Source of the DNA: Pseudoroseicyclus tamaricis
GTDB lineage: Bacteria > Pseudomonadota > Alphaproteobacteria > Rhodobacterales > Rhodobacteraceae
Direction of reading: 5' to 3'
Length of the DNA stretch: 64,000 bases
Assembly: GCF_012070395.1 (NCBI RefSeq)
Contig: NZ_JAAFYS010000001.1
Location: forward strand, 846,001 to 910,000
Made by a program: the position numbers and the translations under genes. Positions 46,256-55,250 of the stretch are shown here, piece by piece. Under the pieces are notes generated by a model that did not search any database, was not told where the DNA came from, and saw only the letters and a list, made by a program, of their open reading frames with translations. Position 1 is the stretch's first letter. Each line of letters begins with the position of its first letter.

Positions 46256-48412
46256 ATGGGTGAGCGCATCGAGCGGGCAGGCCTTCAAGTGGCGCCGGAG
46301 CTGGCGCTCTTCATTGAAGACAAGGCCCTGCCGGGCACGGGCGTTTCGCCCGATGCGTTCTGGCAGGGCTTCGCCAGCCTCCTCACCGATCTCGCCCCGA
46401 AGAACCGCGCCCTCCTGTCCAAGCGGGAGGAGATGCAGGCCGCCCTCGACGACTGGCACAAGGCCCGCGCCGGGCAGCCCGTCGATGCGCAGGCCTACCG
46501 CGCCTTCCTGTCCGAGATCGGCTATCTCGTCCCCGAGGGCGAGGACTTCCAGATCGAGACGACGAACGTCGACCCGGAGATCGCCGAGATCCCCGGCCCG
46601 CAGCTCGTCGTCCCGATCACCAACGCCCGCTTCGCCCTCAACGCCGCCAATGCCCGCTGGGGCTCGCTCTACGATGCGCTATACGGCACCGACGCGCTGG
46701 GCAGCCTGCCGCAGGGCAGGGGCTACAACCCCGACCGCGGCGCGCAGGTGATCGCCCGCGCCCGGGCGCATCTCGATGAAGTGACGCCGCTCGCCGAGGG
46801 CTCCTGGGCAAACGCCGAGGGGCTGAGCGTGGAGGAGGGCGCGCTCGTCGTCACGCTGCCCCACGGGGCGACGGGCCTCAAGGACCCGGCCCAGTTTGCC
46901 GGCTACATGAAGGACGATCTCTGCGAGCTGCAGGTGCTGCTGCGCGCCAACGGCCTTGGCCTCGAGATCCTCGTCGACCGGACGACGGAGATCGGCAAGA
47001 GCGACCCCGCCGGCATCTCCGACGTCTGGCTCGAATCCGCGATGTCCAGCATCATGGACTGCGAGGACAGCGTCGCCACCGTCGATGCCGAGGACAAGGT
47101 GCTCGCCTATTCCAACTGGCTCGGCCTGATGAAGGGCGACCTTGAGGAGACGTTCGAGAAGGGCGGCGAGACGGTCACGCGCAAACTGAATCCCGACCCG
47201 GAGTACCTGACCCCCGCCGGCGAGCCGATGTCGGTCAAGGGCCGCGCCCTCATGCTCGTCCGCAATGTCGGCCACCTGATGACCAACCCGGCGATCCTGC
47301 TCCCCGATGGCTCCGAGGTGCCGGAGGGCATGATGGACGCCATGGTGACGACGCTCATCGCCATACACGACATCTCCAAGACGGACGGCCCCCGCAACTC
47401 CCACAAGGGCTCCGTCTACGTGGTGAAGCCGAAGATGCATGGGCCGGAGGAGGTCTCCTTCGCCGTCGAGATTTTCGACCGGGTGGAGCAGGTGCTCGGC
47501 CTGCCGGCGAACACCGTGAAGCTCGGCATCATGGATGAGGAGCGCCGCACCTCCGCCAACCTCAAGGAGTGCATCCGGGCGGCGAAGCATCGCGTCGCCT
47601 TCATCAACACCGGCTTCCTCGACCGGACGGGCGACGAGATCCATACCTCGATGGAAGCCGGCCCGATGGTGCCCAAGGGCGAGATGAAGGATCAGCCCTG
47701 GATCAAGTCCTACGAGGATCGCAACGTCGACATCGGCCTCGCCTGCGGCCTCAAGGGCCGCGCCCAGATCGGCAAGGGCATGTGGGCCATGCCCGACAAG
47801 ATGGCGGCGATGCTGGAGGCCAAGATCGGCCACCCGCAATCCGGCGCCACCTGCGCCTGGGTCCCGTCGCCCACCGCCGCCACGCTGCACGCGACACATT
47901 ACCACAAGGTGAACGTCCTCTCCCGGCAGGACGAGATCGCCGCCGGCGGCGCCCGTGGCACGCTGGAGGACCTGCTGACCATCCCGCTCGCCACCGGCCG
48001 CAACTTCTCCGATGATGAGGTCAAGCGGGAGGTCGAGAACAACGCCCAGGGCATCCTTGGCTACGTCGTCCGCTGGATCGACCAGGGCGTCGGCTGCTCG
48101 AAGGTGCCCGACATCCACGATGTCGGCCTGATGGAGGATCGCGCCACCTGCCGCATCTCCTCCCAGGCGCTGGCCAACTGGCTGCACCACGGGGTGGTGA
48201 GCGAAGAACAGGTGATGGCCGCCATGAAGAAGATGGCCGAGGTGGTCGACCGTCAGAACGACGGCGACCCGGCCTACCGGCCCATGGCTCCCGGCTTCGA
48301 CGGCATCGCCTTCCAGGCGGCGTGTGACCTGGTTTTCAAGGGCCGCGAGCAGCCCTCGGGATATACCGAGCCGGTGCTCCATGCCCGGCGGCTGGAGCTG
48401 AAGGGCAGCTGA
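46256..48412 (+). CDS. glcB: Malate synthase G
   Basis: GlcB condenses glyoxylate and acetyl-CoA to malate, feeding two-carbon and glycolate metabolism into the TCA cycle. The 718-residue length fits isoform G. Diagnostic segments are [36 protein letters not shown] and [17 protein letters not shown], carrying catalytic Glu and Asp. GAGGGAGACAGG precedes the ATG. The ECF sigma gene starts immediately after its stop (TGAATG). Confidence 0.97.
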   Translation: MGERIERAGLQVAPELALFIEDKALPGTGVSPDAFWQGFASLLTDLAPKNRALLSKREEMQAALDDWHKARAGQPVDAQAYRAFLSEIGYLVPEGEDFQIETTNVDPEIAEIPGPQLVVPITNARFALNAANARWGSLYDALYGTDALGSLPQGRGYNPDRGAQVIARARAHLDEVTPLAEGSWANAEGLSVEEGALVVTLPHGATGLKDPAQFAGYMKDDLCELQVLLRANGLGLEILVDRTTEIGKSDPAGISDVWLESAMSSIMDCEDSVATVDAEDKVLAYSNWLGLMKGDLEETFEKGGETVTRKLNPDPEYLTPAGEPMSVKGRALMLVRNVGHLMTNPAILLPDGSEVPEGMMDAMVTTLIAIHDISKTDGPRNSHKGSVYVVKPKMHGPEEVSFAVEIFDRVEQVLGLPANTVKLGIMDEERRTSANLKECIRAAKHRVAFINTGFLDRTGDEIHTSMEAGPMVPKGEMKDQPWIKSYEDRNVDIGLACGLKGRAQIGKGMWAMPDKMAAMLEAKIGHPQSGATCAWVPSPTAATLHATHYHKVNVLSRQDEIAAGGARGTLEDLLTIPLATGRNFSDDEVKREVENNAQGILGYVVRWIDQGVGCSKVPDIHDVGLMEDRATCRISSQALANWLHHGVVSEEQVMAAMKKMAEVVDRQNDGDPAYRPMAPGFDGIAFQAACDLVFKGREQPSGYTEPVLHARRLELKGS

Positions 48413-48961
48413 ATGGCCACACGCGGTCAGGTTGAAGAGTGGATCGGCCGCTGCGCCCTCGGCGACAGGAAGGCCTTTGTTCAGCTTTACGATGCGACAA
48501 GCGCGAAACTCTTCGGTGTCGCGTTGCGTGTCTTGAATGATCGCGCCGAGGCGGAAGAGGTGCTTCAGGAGATCTATGTCCGCATCTGGCAGAACGCCGG
48601 TCGGTATGCCTCCAACGGGCTCAGCCCGATGTCCTGGCTGATCACCATCGCCCGCAACAGGGCCATCGACCGGCTGCGCGCGCGCAAGAGCGGCGGCGGC
48701 CGGGGAGAGATGGAAGAGGTGGCGGACCTGGCCGATGCGGCGCCGGGCCCGGAGGCGCAGACCATTGCCGCCGGCGAGGCGGCGCGTCTCGCCGCCTGCC
48801 TCGAAACCCTGCCCGAAGGTCGGGCAGAGGCTGTCCGCCGCGCCTACATGGAGGGTGAAACCTACGCCGAGCTGGCGGAGAGGTTCGCCGTCCCCCTGAA
48901 CACGATCCGCACCTGGCTTCGCCGGGGGCTGATCTCCTTGAGAGAGTGCCTGTCGGTATGA
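48413..48961 (+). CDS. ECF RNA polymerase sigma factor
   Basis: This 182-residue extracytoplasmic-function sigma factor has region 2 (RALRVLNDRAEAEEVLQEIY-like, with PMSWLITIARNRAIDRLRA) and region 4 (LPEGRAEAVRRAYMEGETYA, ELAERFAVPLNTIRTWLRRG). It is directly abutted by glcB upstream and overlaps its anti-sigma gene by ATGA. The pair plus the nearby fasciclin gene recalls SigK-RskA-MPT70/83 in mycobacteria; the group assignment needs a tree. Confidence 0.92.
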   Translation: MATRGQVEEWIGRCALGDRKAFVQLYDATSAKLFGVALRVLNDRAEAEEVLQEIYVRIWQNAGRYASNGLSPMSWLITIARNRAIDRLRARKSGGGRGEMEEVADLADAAPGPEAQTIAAGEAARLAACLETLPEGRAEAVRRAYMEGETYAELAERFAVPLNTIRTWLRRGLISLRECLSV

Positions 48962-49641
48962 GCGACATCGGAGGACCCATCGGCGACGACCCGCGGCTGA
49001 CGGCCGCGGAGTATGCGCTCGGCCTCCTGACCGGGGACGAGGCGCGCGCCTTCGAAGCCGAGATGGCGAAGGACCCGGCCCTCGCCGCCGAAGCGCTGGG
49101 CTGGGGCGAGCGGCTGGCCCGGCTGGCCGAGACCGAGGTGCCCGACGTGGCACCGCCGAAGGCCCTTCGCCGCAAGGTCGAGCGCCGCGTCTTCGGCCGC
49201 TCCCGCCGCCGCCCGCTCTGGATCGGCCTCGGCGGACTCGCGGCCGCCGCCGTGGTGGCGGTCGCGGTGATCACGGTCGGCCCGCAGTTCACGCCCGGCG
49301 CGGCGCAACCGGAATATGTCGCGACCGTCTCCTCCGACGACGAGTCGCTGGTGATGCGCGCCGCCTACCAGTCGCAGACGGGTCTCCTCGATCTGGTGCT
49401 GGAGAGCGGCGAGCCGCCCCCGGGCCGGGTGCTGGAGCTCTGGGCCATCGCCGGCGACGAGGCCCCGGTCACGCTCGGCATCCTTGCCCTCGGCGAGCAC
49501 CAGGTCCCGCTATCGCCGGACCTCGCCTCCGCTCTGAACAGCGGCCTCGTCCTCGCCATCACCGACGAGCCCCCCGGCGGCGCCCCCGGCGGCGTCCCCA
49601 CCGGCAACATCATGGCCGCCGCTCCGCTGACCTCCGTCTAA
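48958..49641 (+). CDS. RskA-like membrane anti-sigma factor
   Basis: The 227-residue protein has a cytoplasmic N-terminal domain (LTAAEYALGLLTGDEARAFE, a zinc-less anti-sigma fold) that should bind the sigma factor. One membrane helix follows near residues 85-105, and then a periplasmic RskA-type domain (VLELWAIAGDEAPVTLGIL, SGLVLAITDEPPGGAP). ATG at 48958 overlaps the sigma stop, fixing the start over a GTG at 48946. It probably releases sigma after regulated proteolysis, as in the RskA family. Confidence 0.9.
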   Translation: MSDIGGPIGDDPRLTAAEYALGLLTGDEARAFEAEMAKDPALAAEALGWGERLARLAETEVPDVAPPKALRRKVERRVFGRSRRRPLWIGLGGLAAAAVVAVAVITVGPQFTPGAAQPEYVATVSSDDESLVMRAAYQSQTGLLDLVLESGEPPPGRVLELWAIAGDEAPVTLGILALGEHQVPLSPDLASALNSGLVLAITDEPPGGAPGGVPTGNIMAAAPLTSV

Positions 49642-49804
49642 GCGGACCAACTGCTTCATGGGCGCACCGTCAGGCTGAAGTCGGCGCGGGCTGCGGCGCA
49701 CCCGCCCCGCGCCTGACATGGGTTCCTCCTCGGCGAGCCTCACCTCCGCCCACACCTGACCAAACCCCGCCATGACAGCACCGCGCCGCCCGCTCTGCGC
49801 CCTC

Positions 49805-49850
49805 CTGTCTTTGGTCCAACAAATCCTCCGGGGGTCCAAAACCCCCGGTC
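49805..49850 (+). repeat. Family II intergenic repeat with hairpin
   Basis: The core CTGTCTTTGGTCCAACAAA is followed by CCGGGGGT (49828-49835), loop CCAAA, ACCCCCGG (49841-49848), an 8-bp stem. It lies about 165 bases after the anti-sigma stop in the 486-base gap before the fasciclin gene and may end the sigma operon. Confidence 0.6.
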
Positions 49851-49978
49851 CCCCACTCTCAACCCTCTCCGACCTTGAACCTGACGGGCTGCATCTGCCC
49901 CTTCGCTTGTCTGAGCCGGACCAAGCTGGCCTCCTTGTCCTCGCCGCCGCCGAGAAGCCCCGACTTTTCGATGCCGCC

Positions 49979-50050
49979 CGCCAAAAAATAAATTTCTAAA
50001 ATTCAGATAACTACCACCTTCCTCCACCACTTTTTTCAGAAATCTGAAAC
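49979..50050. promoter_or_regulatory. AT-rich segment with palindrome upstream of the fasciclin gene
   Basis: This short stretch (CCAAAAAATAAATTTCTAAA onward) is far more AT-rich than the surrounding DNA. It ends with TTTCAG (50034-50039), AAAT, CTGAAA (50044-50049), a 6-bp inverted repeat. Just beyond, TGAAAC (50045-50050) and CGTGTC stand about 17 bases apart, a spacing seen in ECF promoters. Whether the ECF factor upstream reads it is a guess. Confidence 0.35.
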
Positions 50051-50127
50051 TCCTCGCCGTGGCCTCCCGTGTCTGCTGGCAAGGTCGCGGCGATGGGCTG
50101 CGGCTAAAGAAAACTCGGAGGTACTAC

Positions 50128-50679
50128 ATGTTCCGCTCAACCGTTACCGCGCTCGCCCTTTCCGCCGCTGCCGCCACCGGCGCCATCGCTCAGGACAACC
50201 CCACCGTCGGCGGCGCGCCGATGATGGCCGACATGAACATCGTCGAGAACGCGATGAACTCCCCGGTGCACACCGTGCTCGTCGGCCTCGTCTCCGCCGC
50301 GGGTCTCGCCGAGACGCTGCAGGGCGACGGCCCCTTCACCGTCTTCGCGCCGACCGACCAGGCCTTCGCGCCGATCGGCCAGGAGACCGTCGACACGCTG
50401 CTGATGCCCGAGAACCAGGAAATGCTGCAGGACATCCTGCTCTGCCACGTGGTCGGCGCCGAGGCCACCTCGACCGCCATCGTCGGCATGATCGAGGATG
50501 ACGGCGGCCGTCACCCGGTCGAGACGCTCGGCTCCTGCACCCTGACCGCCTACATGGAAGACGGCATGGTCATGCTCGAGGACGAGAACGGCAACGTCGC
50601 CACCGTGACGACCGCCGACGTCATGCAGTCCAATGGTGTGATCCACGTGATCGACACCGTGATGATGCCGGCCATGTAA
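50128..50679 (+). CDS. Secreted fasciclin (FAS1) domain protein
   Basis: This 183-residue protein has a 22-residue signal peptide ending ATGAIAQD and one FAS1 domain: NIVENAMNSPVHTVLVGLVS, DGPFTVFAPTDQAFAPIG, and SNGVIHVIDTVMMP. FAS1 proteins act in cell-surface adhesion or matrix interaction; MPT70 and MPT83 are mycobacterial examples under SigK. The ATG at 50128 follows CGGAGGT, deciding it over an ATG at 50059. Two Cys in the domain (LLCHVVG, GSCTLTA) may pair in the periplasm. Confidence 0.92.
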   Translation: MFRSTVTALALSAAAATGAIAQDNPTVGGAPMMADMNIVENAMNSPVHTVLVGLVSAAGLAETLQGDGPFTVFAPTDQAFAPIGQETVDTLLMPENQEMLQDILLCHVVGAEATSTAIVGMIEDDGGRHPVETLGSCTLTAYMEDGMVMLEDENGNVATVTTADVMQSNGVIHVIDTVMMPAM

Positions 50680-50782
50680 ATGAGCCGGGCATGGGGACGG
50701 GGCGCGTGATCTGCCCCTCCCCGGAGCGTGCGCCGGATCCGTACCCGGGCCGCGCGTTCCCCTCCCGCTCCCCCGCGGGGGC

Positions 50783-50811
50783 CGGACCCGGAGGCATCGC
50801 CTCCGGGTCCG
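50783..50811. terminator. Bidirectional terminator-like hairpin
   Basis: CGGACCCGGAGGC (50783-50795), loop ATC, GCCTCCGGGTCCG (50799-50811) make a perfect 13-bp stem between the convergent fasciclin and GT-A-like genes. No long T-tract follows on either strand, though GTTCGATTCC lies next to it. Confidence 0.65.
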
Positions 50812-50836
50812 TTCGATTCCGGGGGCAGGGCGGCCG

Positions 50837-51847
50837 TCACCGCACCCAGTGGCCCGCCTCCCTGATCGCCTTGCGGATCTCCGCCTCGTCCTTTGGCAGC
50901 GCCTGCCGGTCGAACATCGCCCGCACATCGGCCCCCTGTCCGCGAAAGACCATCCGGTGGATCGGCGCGTGCTGCTTGAGGAGCTTCTTGATCCGGTTTG
51001 GCGCCGCCACCTCTTCCAGCACCTGCACCACCTGGTCGCTCTCGCGCGCATAGAGGAGGGGGAAGAGCCGGTAATGGCAGGTCAGGTTACCATCCAGACC
51101 CGCCAGCTCCGGCCCCGGTCGCCCGCCGCCGAGGGAGTGGATGACGAGCGGCAGCACCACCTGGTCGAGCCAGGGGTCCAGCGGCTGGATCGCCAGCTCC
51201 TCCGGGGGCGCGTCTCGCACCGCCACCGCCCAGCTGGCGAACCGGCGGTGGAATTCGGCCGGGTCGGGCCCGAGGAACCAGCCGGCATTGAAGTAGAGGT
51301 AGCGCTCCCAGTGCTCGTCGGGCTGGGAGAGGTCGAGAGAGCCCTCGAACTCCAGCCCGAAGCGGTCGTAGAGGGAGCGCCAGATGGCGGTGTAGCCGGG
51401 CCAGTAGAGCTCCTCCACCGGCCAGGTGCCGGTGCGACGCATCGAGGCGGTGGGGCGGGAAAAGTCAGCCGCGAGGTCCGCCAGCTCCCCCGTCACCAGC
51501 GTGTCGCTGTCGAAGAAGAGGAAGGGCTCGCCCCCGGGCAGCAGCGCCAGCGCCTCGATCTTGTTGCCCTGCGGATAGCGCTCTCCGAAGAGCCGCGCTG
51601 TGAAGGGGCGGACCTCGGCGCCAAGCCGCTCCAGCTCCGCCCGCACATCGGGCGCGATGGCCGTCTCGCTCCGCCAGAGCCCGCCCCGCTCCGGCTCCGC
51701 CACGATCAGCCGGCCGTTCCAGCGTGGAGACATGGCCCGCAGCGAGGCGGCGAAGAGCAGCGCCTCGTATTGCAGCCGCCCCGCCTGCGCGACGATGAGG
51801 ATGTTGAAAGGCCGGGGCGCCCCGCCGGGAGCCGTCTCGTCCGCCAT
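50837..51847 (-). CDS. GT-A-fold glycosyltransferase-like protein
   Basis: This 336-residue protein opens with PFNILIVAQAGRLQYEALLF and carries GGEPFLFFDSDTLVTGEL. The DSD matches the metal/nucleotide-sugar-binding DxD motif of GT-A glycosyltransferases. It also has YLYFNAGWFLGPDPAEF and a Trp-rich middle. No signal peptide or membrane segment is seen. Donor and acceptor are unknown. ATG at 51847 starts the fold; a longer frame to 52243 reads through the intergenic repeat. It diverges from gor. Confidence 0.65.
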   Translation of the reverse strand: MADETAPGGAPRPFNILIVAQAGRLQYEALLFAASLRAMSPRWNGRLIVAEPERGGLWRSETAIAPDVRAELERLGAEVRPFTARLFGERYPQGNKIEALALLPGGEPFLFFDSDTLVTGELADLAADFSRPTASMRRTGTWPVEELYWPGYTAIWRSLYDRFGLEFEGSLDLSQPDEHWERYLYFNAGWFLGPDPAEFHRRFASWAVAVRDAPPEELAIQPLDPWLDQVVLPLVIHSLGGGRPGPELAGLDGNLTCHYRLFPLLYARESDQVVQVLEEVAAPNRIKKLLKQHAPIHRMVFRGQGADVRAMFDRQALPKDEAEIRKAIREAGHWVR

Positions 51848-51936
51848 TGTTCCGCCCCTGCCTGAGAACCGCGGCCATCCTATCGCCCCGAGGCCCCGCA
51901 GGTAAACGCACCGCCCGGACCATCCCCCCGCCTCAG

Positions 51937-51990
51937 TCTCTCGCCCTTTTGCCAAATACCTCCGGGGGGCCGAAGGCGGGGGCAGCGCAC
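51937..51990 (+). repeat. Family II intergenic repeat between divergent genes
   Basis: The core is CTCTCGCCCTTTTGCCAAAT then ACCTCCGGGGGG. It is followed by a weak GGGGGCAGCGC stretch without a full hairpin. Unusually, it lies between two divergent genes (the GT-A-like gene and gor), so it is not acting as an ordinary terminator there. Confidence 0.6.
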
Positions 51991-52091
51991 CCTCTGGCCT
52001 CTCCACCCGCACCCGCCCTCTCCCCCCGCCCGTCTGGCCTCCCCGCCCGATCCGTGGGATAGGAGCGGCAGGCACAAAAGGGGACCGGACC

Positions 52092-53453
52092 ATGGCGGAT
52101 TTCGACGTGGATCTCTTCGTGATCGGCGGCGGCTCGGGCGGCGTGCGCGCCGCGCGGGTGGCGGCGCAGGGCGGCGCGACGGTGGCGCTGGCGGAGGAGA
52201 GCCGCATGGGCGGCACCTGCGTCATCCGCGGCTGCGTGCCCAAGAAGCTGATGGTCTTCGCCTCCGCCGCGCCCGCCGCCTTGCAGGAGGCGCGCGCCTA
52301 TGGCTGGGAGGTCAGCGAGGGGAGCTTCGACTGGCCCGCCTTCCGCACCCGCCTCGATACGGAGCTGGATAGGCTGGAGGGGATCTACCGCTCCGGCCTG
52401 CAGAACGCCGGCGTCACCATCCATGACCAGCGGGCCGTGCTGATCGACCCGCATACCATCGAGCTGGCGGACGGCACCCGCGTCACCGCGCGGCATATCC
52501 TCGTCGCCACCGGCGGGCGGCCGTTCCGGCCCGAGATGGCGGGGGCGGAGCACGCGATGGTCTCCGACGATCTCTTCCACATGGAGGCACTGCCGAAATC
52601 GATGCTGATCATCGGCGGTGGTTTCATCGCCTGCGAGTTCGCCGGCATTCTCGCCGGGCTCGGCGTGGAGGTGACGCAATACTACCGCGGCGAGCAGATC
52701 CTGCGTGGCTTCGACGGAGAGGCCCGGGGGCTGGTGGCCGACGGGATGCGCCACCGCGGCGTCAACCTGCATTGCGGCACGACGCTGCTGGAGGCCGAGG
52801 AGCGCGAGGGCGGCATCTGGGTGAAGGGCACCAACGGCGACGAGGCGGTCTACGAGCGCGTCCTCTTCGCCACGGGCCGCGTGCCCAACACCGCCGGCAT
52901 CGGGCTGGAGGAGGCGGGGGTGCGTCTCGGCCGCCACGGGGAGATCCTCGTCAACGAGTACAGCCAGACGGATGTCCCCTCGATCTACGCGATCGGAGAC
53001 GTCACCGGCCGCATCAACCTCACCCCCGTCGCGATCCGCGAGGGGATGGCCTTCGTCGAGACGGTGTTCAACGCCAACCCCACCCCGGTGGATCATGAGC
53101 TCGTCCCCTCCGCCGTCTACACCCAGCCGGAGCTGGGGACGGTCGGCCTGACGGAGGAGGAGGCGACGACGCGCGGCCCGGTTGAGGTCTACGCCACCTC
53201 CTTCCGCCCCATGCGCTCGGCCTTCGCCGGCTCGCCCGAGCGGGTGATGATGAAGCTGATCGTCGATGCCGAGACGCGCATCGTCCTCGGCTGCCACATC
53301 GTGGCGCCGGAGGCGGGCGAGATGATCCAGCTCGCGGCCATCGCGGTGAAGATGGGCGCGACGAAGGAGCAGTTCGACCAGACCTGCGCCGTCCACCCGA
53401 CGATGGCCGAAGAGCTCGTAACGATGCGTGTTCCCGCCCGCCGGGTGGGCTGA
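52092..53453 (+). CDS. gor: Glutathione-disulfide reductase
   Basis: Gor reduces oxidised glutathione with NADPH. The 453-residue FAD enzyme has the redox-active disulfide in GGTCVIRGCVPKKLMVFA, the N-terminal FAD GGGSGG motif, the NAD(P) motif IIGGGFIACEFAGILAGLG, and the C-terminal active-site His in QTCAVHPTMAEELV. It works with gshB and the two GSTs encoded elsewhere in the window. Confidence 0.95.
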   Translation: MADFDVDLFVIGGGSGGVRAARVAAQGGATVALAEESRMGGTCVIRGCVPKKLMVFASAAPAALQEARAYGWEVSEGSFDWPAFRTRLDTELDRLEGIYRSGLQNAGVTIHDQRAVLIDPHTIELADGTRVTARHILVATGGRPFRPEMAGAEHAMVSDDLFHMEALPKSMLIIGGGFIACEFAGILAGLGVEVTQYYRGEQILRGFDGEARGLVADGMRHRGVNLHCGTTLLEAEEREGGIWVKGTNGDEAVYERVLFATGRVPNTAGIGLEEAGVRLGRHGEILVNEYSQTDVPSIYAIGDVTGRINLTPVAIREGMAFVETVFNANPTPVDHELVPSAVYTQPELGTVGLTEEEATTRGPVEVYATSFRPMRSAFAGSPERVMMKLIVDAETRIVLGCHIVAPEAGEMIQLAAIAVKMGATKEQFDQTCAVHPTMAEELVTMRVPARRVG

Positions 53454-53460
53454 GGGGGGC

Positions 53461-53790
53461 TGCTCAGCGGGGCGTCGGAGGGCTTTGGCTGGCATATGGC
53501 GCGGCGCGGCAGCTGAACCATCCCGCGAGCCGGCGTGCGCGGAAGCGTTTCCGGTGGGTCGGGATCGTGGGTTATAAACCCACCCTACGATCACGCGACT
53601 TCCGGTCAACGTCGCCGCTCTTCCCCCTCGCGCGGAATCAAGGCCGCAGGCCGCCGCGCGAGCGCCGGCCCGTCAGGGCGGGCTGGCGCTCTGGCTGGGC
53701 TTGGCGCTCAGCACGCGGGGAGGGGCTTGGCAGGCATAAAGCGCGCAGCGGTGCCGTTGCTGCGCCACCCCACGGGCCGGCGTGAGAGCG
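53461..53790. repeat. Family I composite repeat, copy 6 (subtype A) preceded by a half copy
   Basis: A partial unit (53461-53550, GGCTTTGGCTGGCATATGGC with the distal part) is followed by a full one. The second starts at the palindrome GTGGGTTATAAACCCAC (53567-53583). It contains GCGCGAGCGCCGGCCCGTC, GGCTTGGCAGGCATAAAGCG and distal GGGCCGGCGTGAGAG, the same subtype as copy 1. It fills most of the 566-base gap between gor and hflK. The last 230 bases before hflK should carry its promoter, but none is clear. Confidence 0.8.
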
Positions 53791-54019
53791 ATGCGCCTTT
53801 GGCTGGCGGAGAGGCCACCCGGACTTTCCGTCATCCCCTGAGCCCATCGCAACGGCCTCATTCCTTCCCGATCCGCCCGAGCACGCGCCCGCACGCCCCC
53901 CTTCACCCTGCGGGAACGTGAGGGGTGCGTTATCCCCAACGCCGCTTGAATCTTCGGCCCTCACAGTCCAAGTGGGAGGGCAGGCCCGATCAGCCGGGTC
54001 AAGGGAGAGTAAGGAGCCG

Positions 54020-55249
54020 ATGGCAGGCAACAGCCAGGGACCCTGGGGCGGCGGTGGCCGCGGCCCGGGAAATGGAAATGACGAAAATGGCCAGGGCGGT
54101 GGACGTGACGGCGGGCGCCGGCCCGGCGGGCGTCGCCCCGGACAGGACGGACAGCAGGGGTCCATTCCCGAAATCGACGACCTGATGAACCGCGGCCGCG
54201 AGCAGCTGCGCGTGCTGATGGGCGGCGGCGGCAACAACCGTGCGCCCAACAACGGCACCGGCGGTGGCGGCGGGGGCGGTGACTTCCGCATCACCCGTGG
54301 CACCGTGGGCATCGCGGCGCTCGTCGTCGTGGCGCTCTGGGCCTTCATGTCCTTCTACACCGTGCGCCCCGAGGAGCAGTCGGTCGAGCTTCTGTTCGGC
54401 CGCTATTCCTCCACGGGCGATCCGGGCCTCAACTTCGCGCCCTGGCCGTTCGTCACGCATGAGGTGGTCAACGTCACCTCCGAGCGGACGGAGAGCATCG
54501 GCACATCGGGCACGGAGCGTGACCAGACGGGCCTGATGCTGACGACCGACGCCAACATCGTCGACATCAACTTCCAGGTGGTGTGGAACGTGGCCGACCC
54601 GGCCCGCTTCCTCTTCAACATCGCCGAGCCGGAAGAGACGGTGCAGGCCGTGTCGGAATCCGTCATGCGCGAGGTCATCGCCGCCTCCACTCTGGCGCCG
54701 ATCCTCAACCGTGACCGGGGCCTGATCGCCCAGCAGGTGCAGGAAGGCATTCAGGACACGCTCGACGAGTACGAGAGCGGCATCAACATCGTCCGCGTCA
54801 ACCTCGAGAAGGCCGACCCGCCCATGCAGGTGATCGACGCCTTCCGCAACGTGCAGGCCGCCGAACAGGAGCGGGATCGTCTGCAGCGCCAGGCCGATGC
54901 CTACTCCAACCGGGTGCTCGCCGAAGCCCGCGGTCTCGCCGCGCAGATCGTCGAGCAGGCGGAAGCCTACCGGGCGGAGACCGTCAACGACGCGCTCGGT
55001 CAGGCCAGCCGGTTCTCCTCTGTCCTCGAAGCCTACAACACGGCCGAAGACGTGACTCGCCGCCGTCTCTACCTCGAGACGATGGAAGAGGTGCTGGGCG
55101 GGGTGAACAAGATCATCCTCGATCCGACCGTCGCCGGCGGCACGGGCGGGCAGGGGGTCGTGCCCTATCTGCCGCTCAACGAGCTGGGCCGGTCGTCGCC
55201 GTCCGCGGCGGCACCCAACTCCGCGTCCACGCAAACGGGGGGCAACTGA
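54020..55249 (+). CDS. hflK: FtsH protease modulator HflK
   Basis: HflK, with HflC, forms a large cage around FtsH in the inner membrane and restrains its proteolysis. The 409-residue protein has a long Gly/Asn/Arg-rich cytosolic N-terminus (GNSQGPWGGGGRGPGNGND onward), one membrane helix (residues 98-113) and an SPFH/Band7 domain beginning TVRPEEQSVELLFGRY. ATG at 54020 has AAGGAG 3 bases upstream. One base separates its stop from hflC. Confidence 0.95.
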   Translation: MAGNSQGPWGGGGRGPGNGNDENGQGGGRDGGRRPGGRRPGQDGQQGSIPEIDDLMNRGREQLRVLMGGGGNNRAPNNGTGGGGGGGDFRITRGTVGIAALVVVALWAFMSFYTVRPEEQSVELLFGRYSSTGDPGLNFAPWPFVTHEVVNVTSERTESIGTSGTERDQTGLMLTTDANIVDINFQVVWNVADPARFLFNIAEPEETVQAVSESVMREVIAASTLAPILNRDRGLIAQQVQEGIQDTLDEYESGINIVRVNLEKADPPMQVIDAFRNVQAAEQERDRLQRQADAYSNRVLAEARGLAAQIVEQAEAYRAETVNDALGQASRFSSVLEAYNTAEDVTRRRLYLETMEEVLGGVNKIILDPTVAGGTGGQGVVPYLPLNELGRSSPSAAAPNSASTQTGGN

Positions 55250-55250
55250 C

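Noticed and set aside
46679-49153. An 824-codon open frame opposite malate synthase G
   Set aside because: Antisense of a certain gene; low-complexity product.
53945-53975. CTTGAA-like sequence upstream of hflK as a sigma-32 promoter
   Set aside because: The expected -10 element is not visible at the right spacing.
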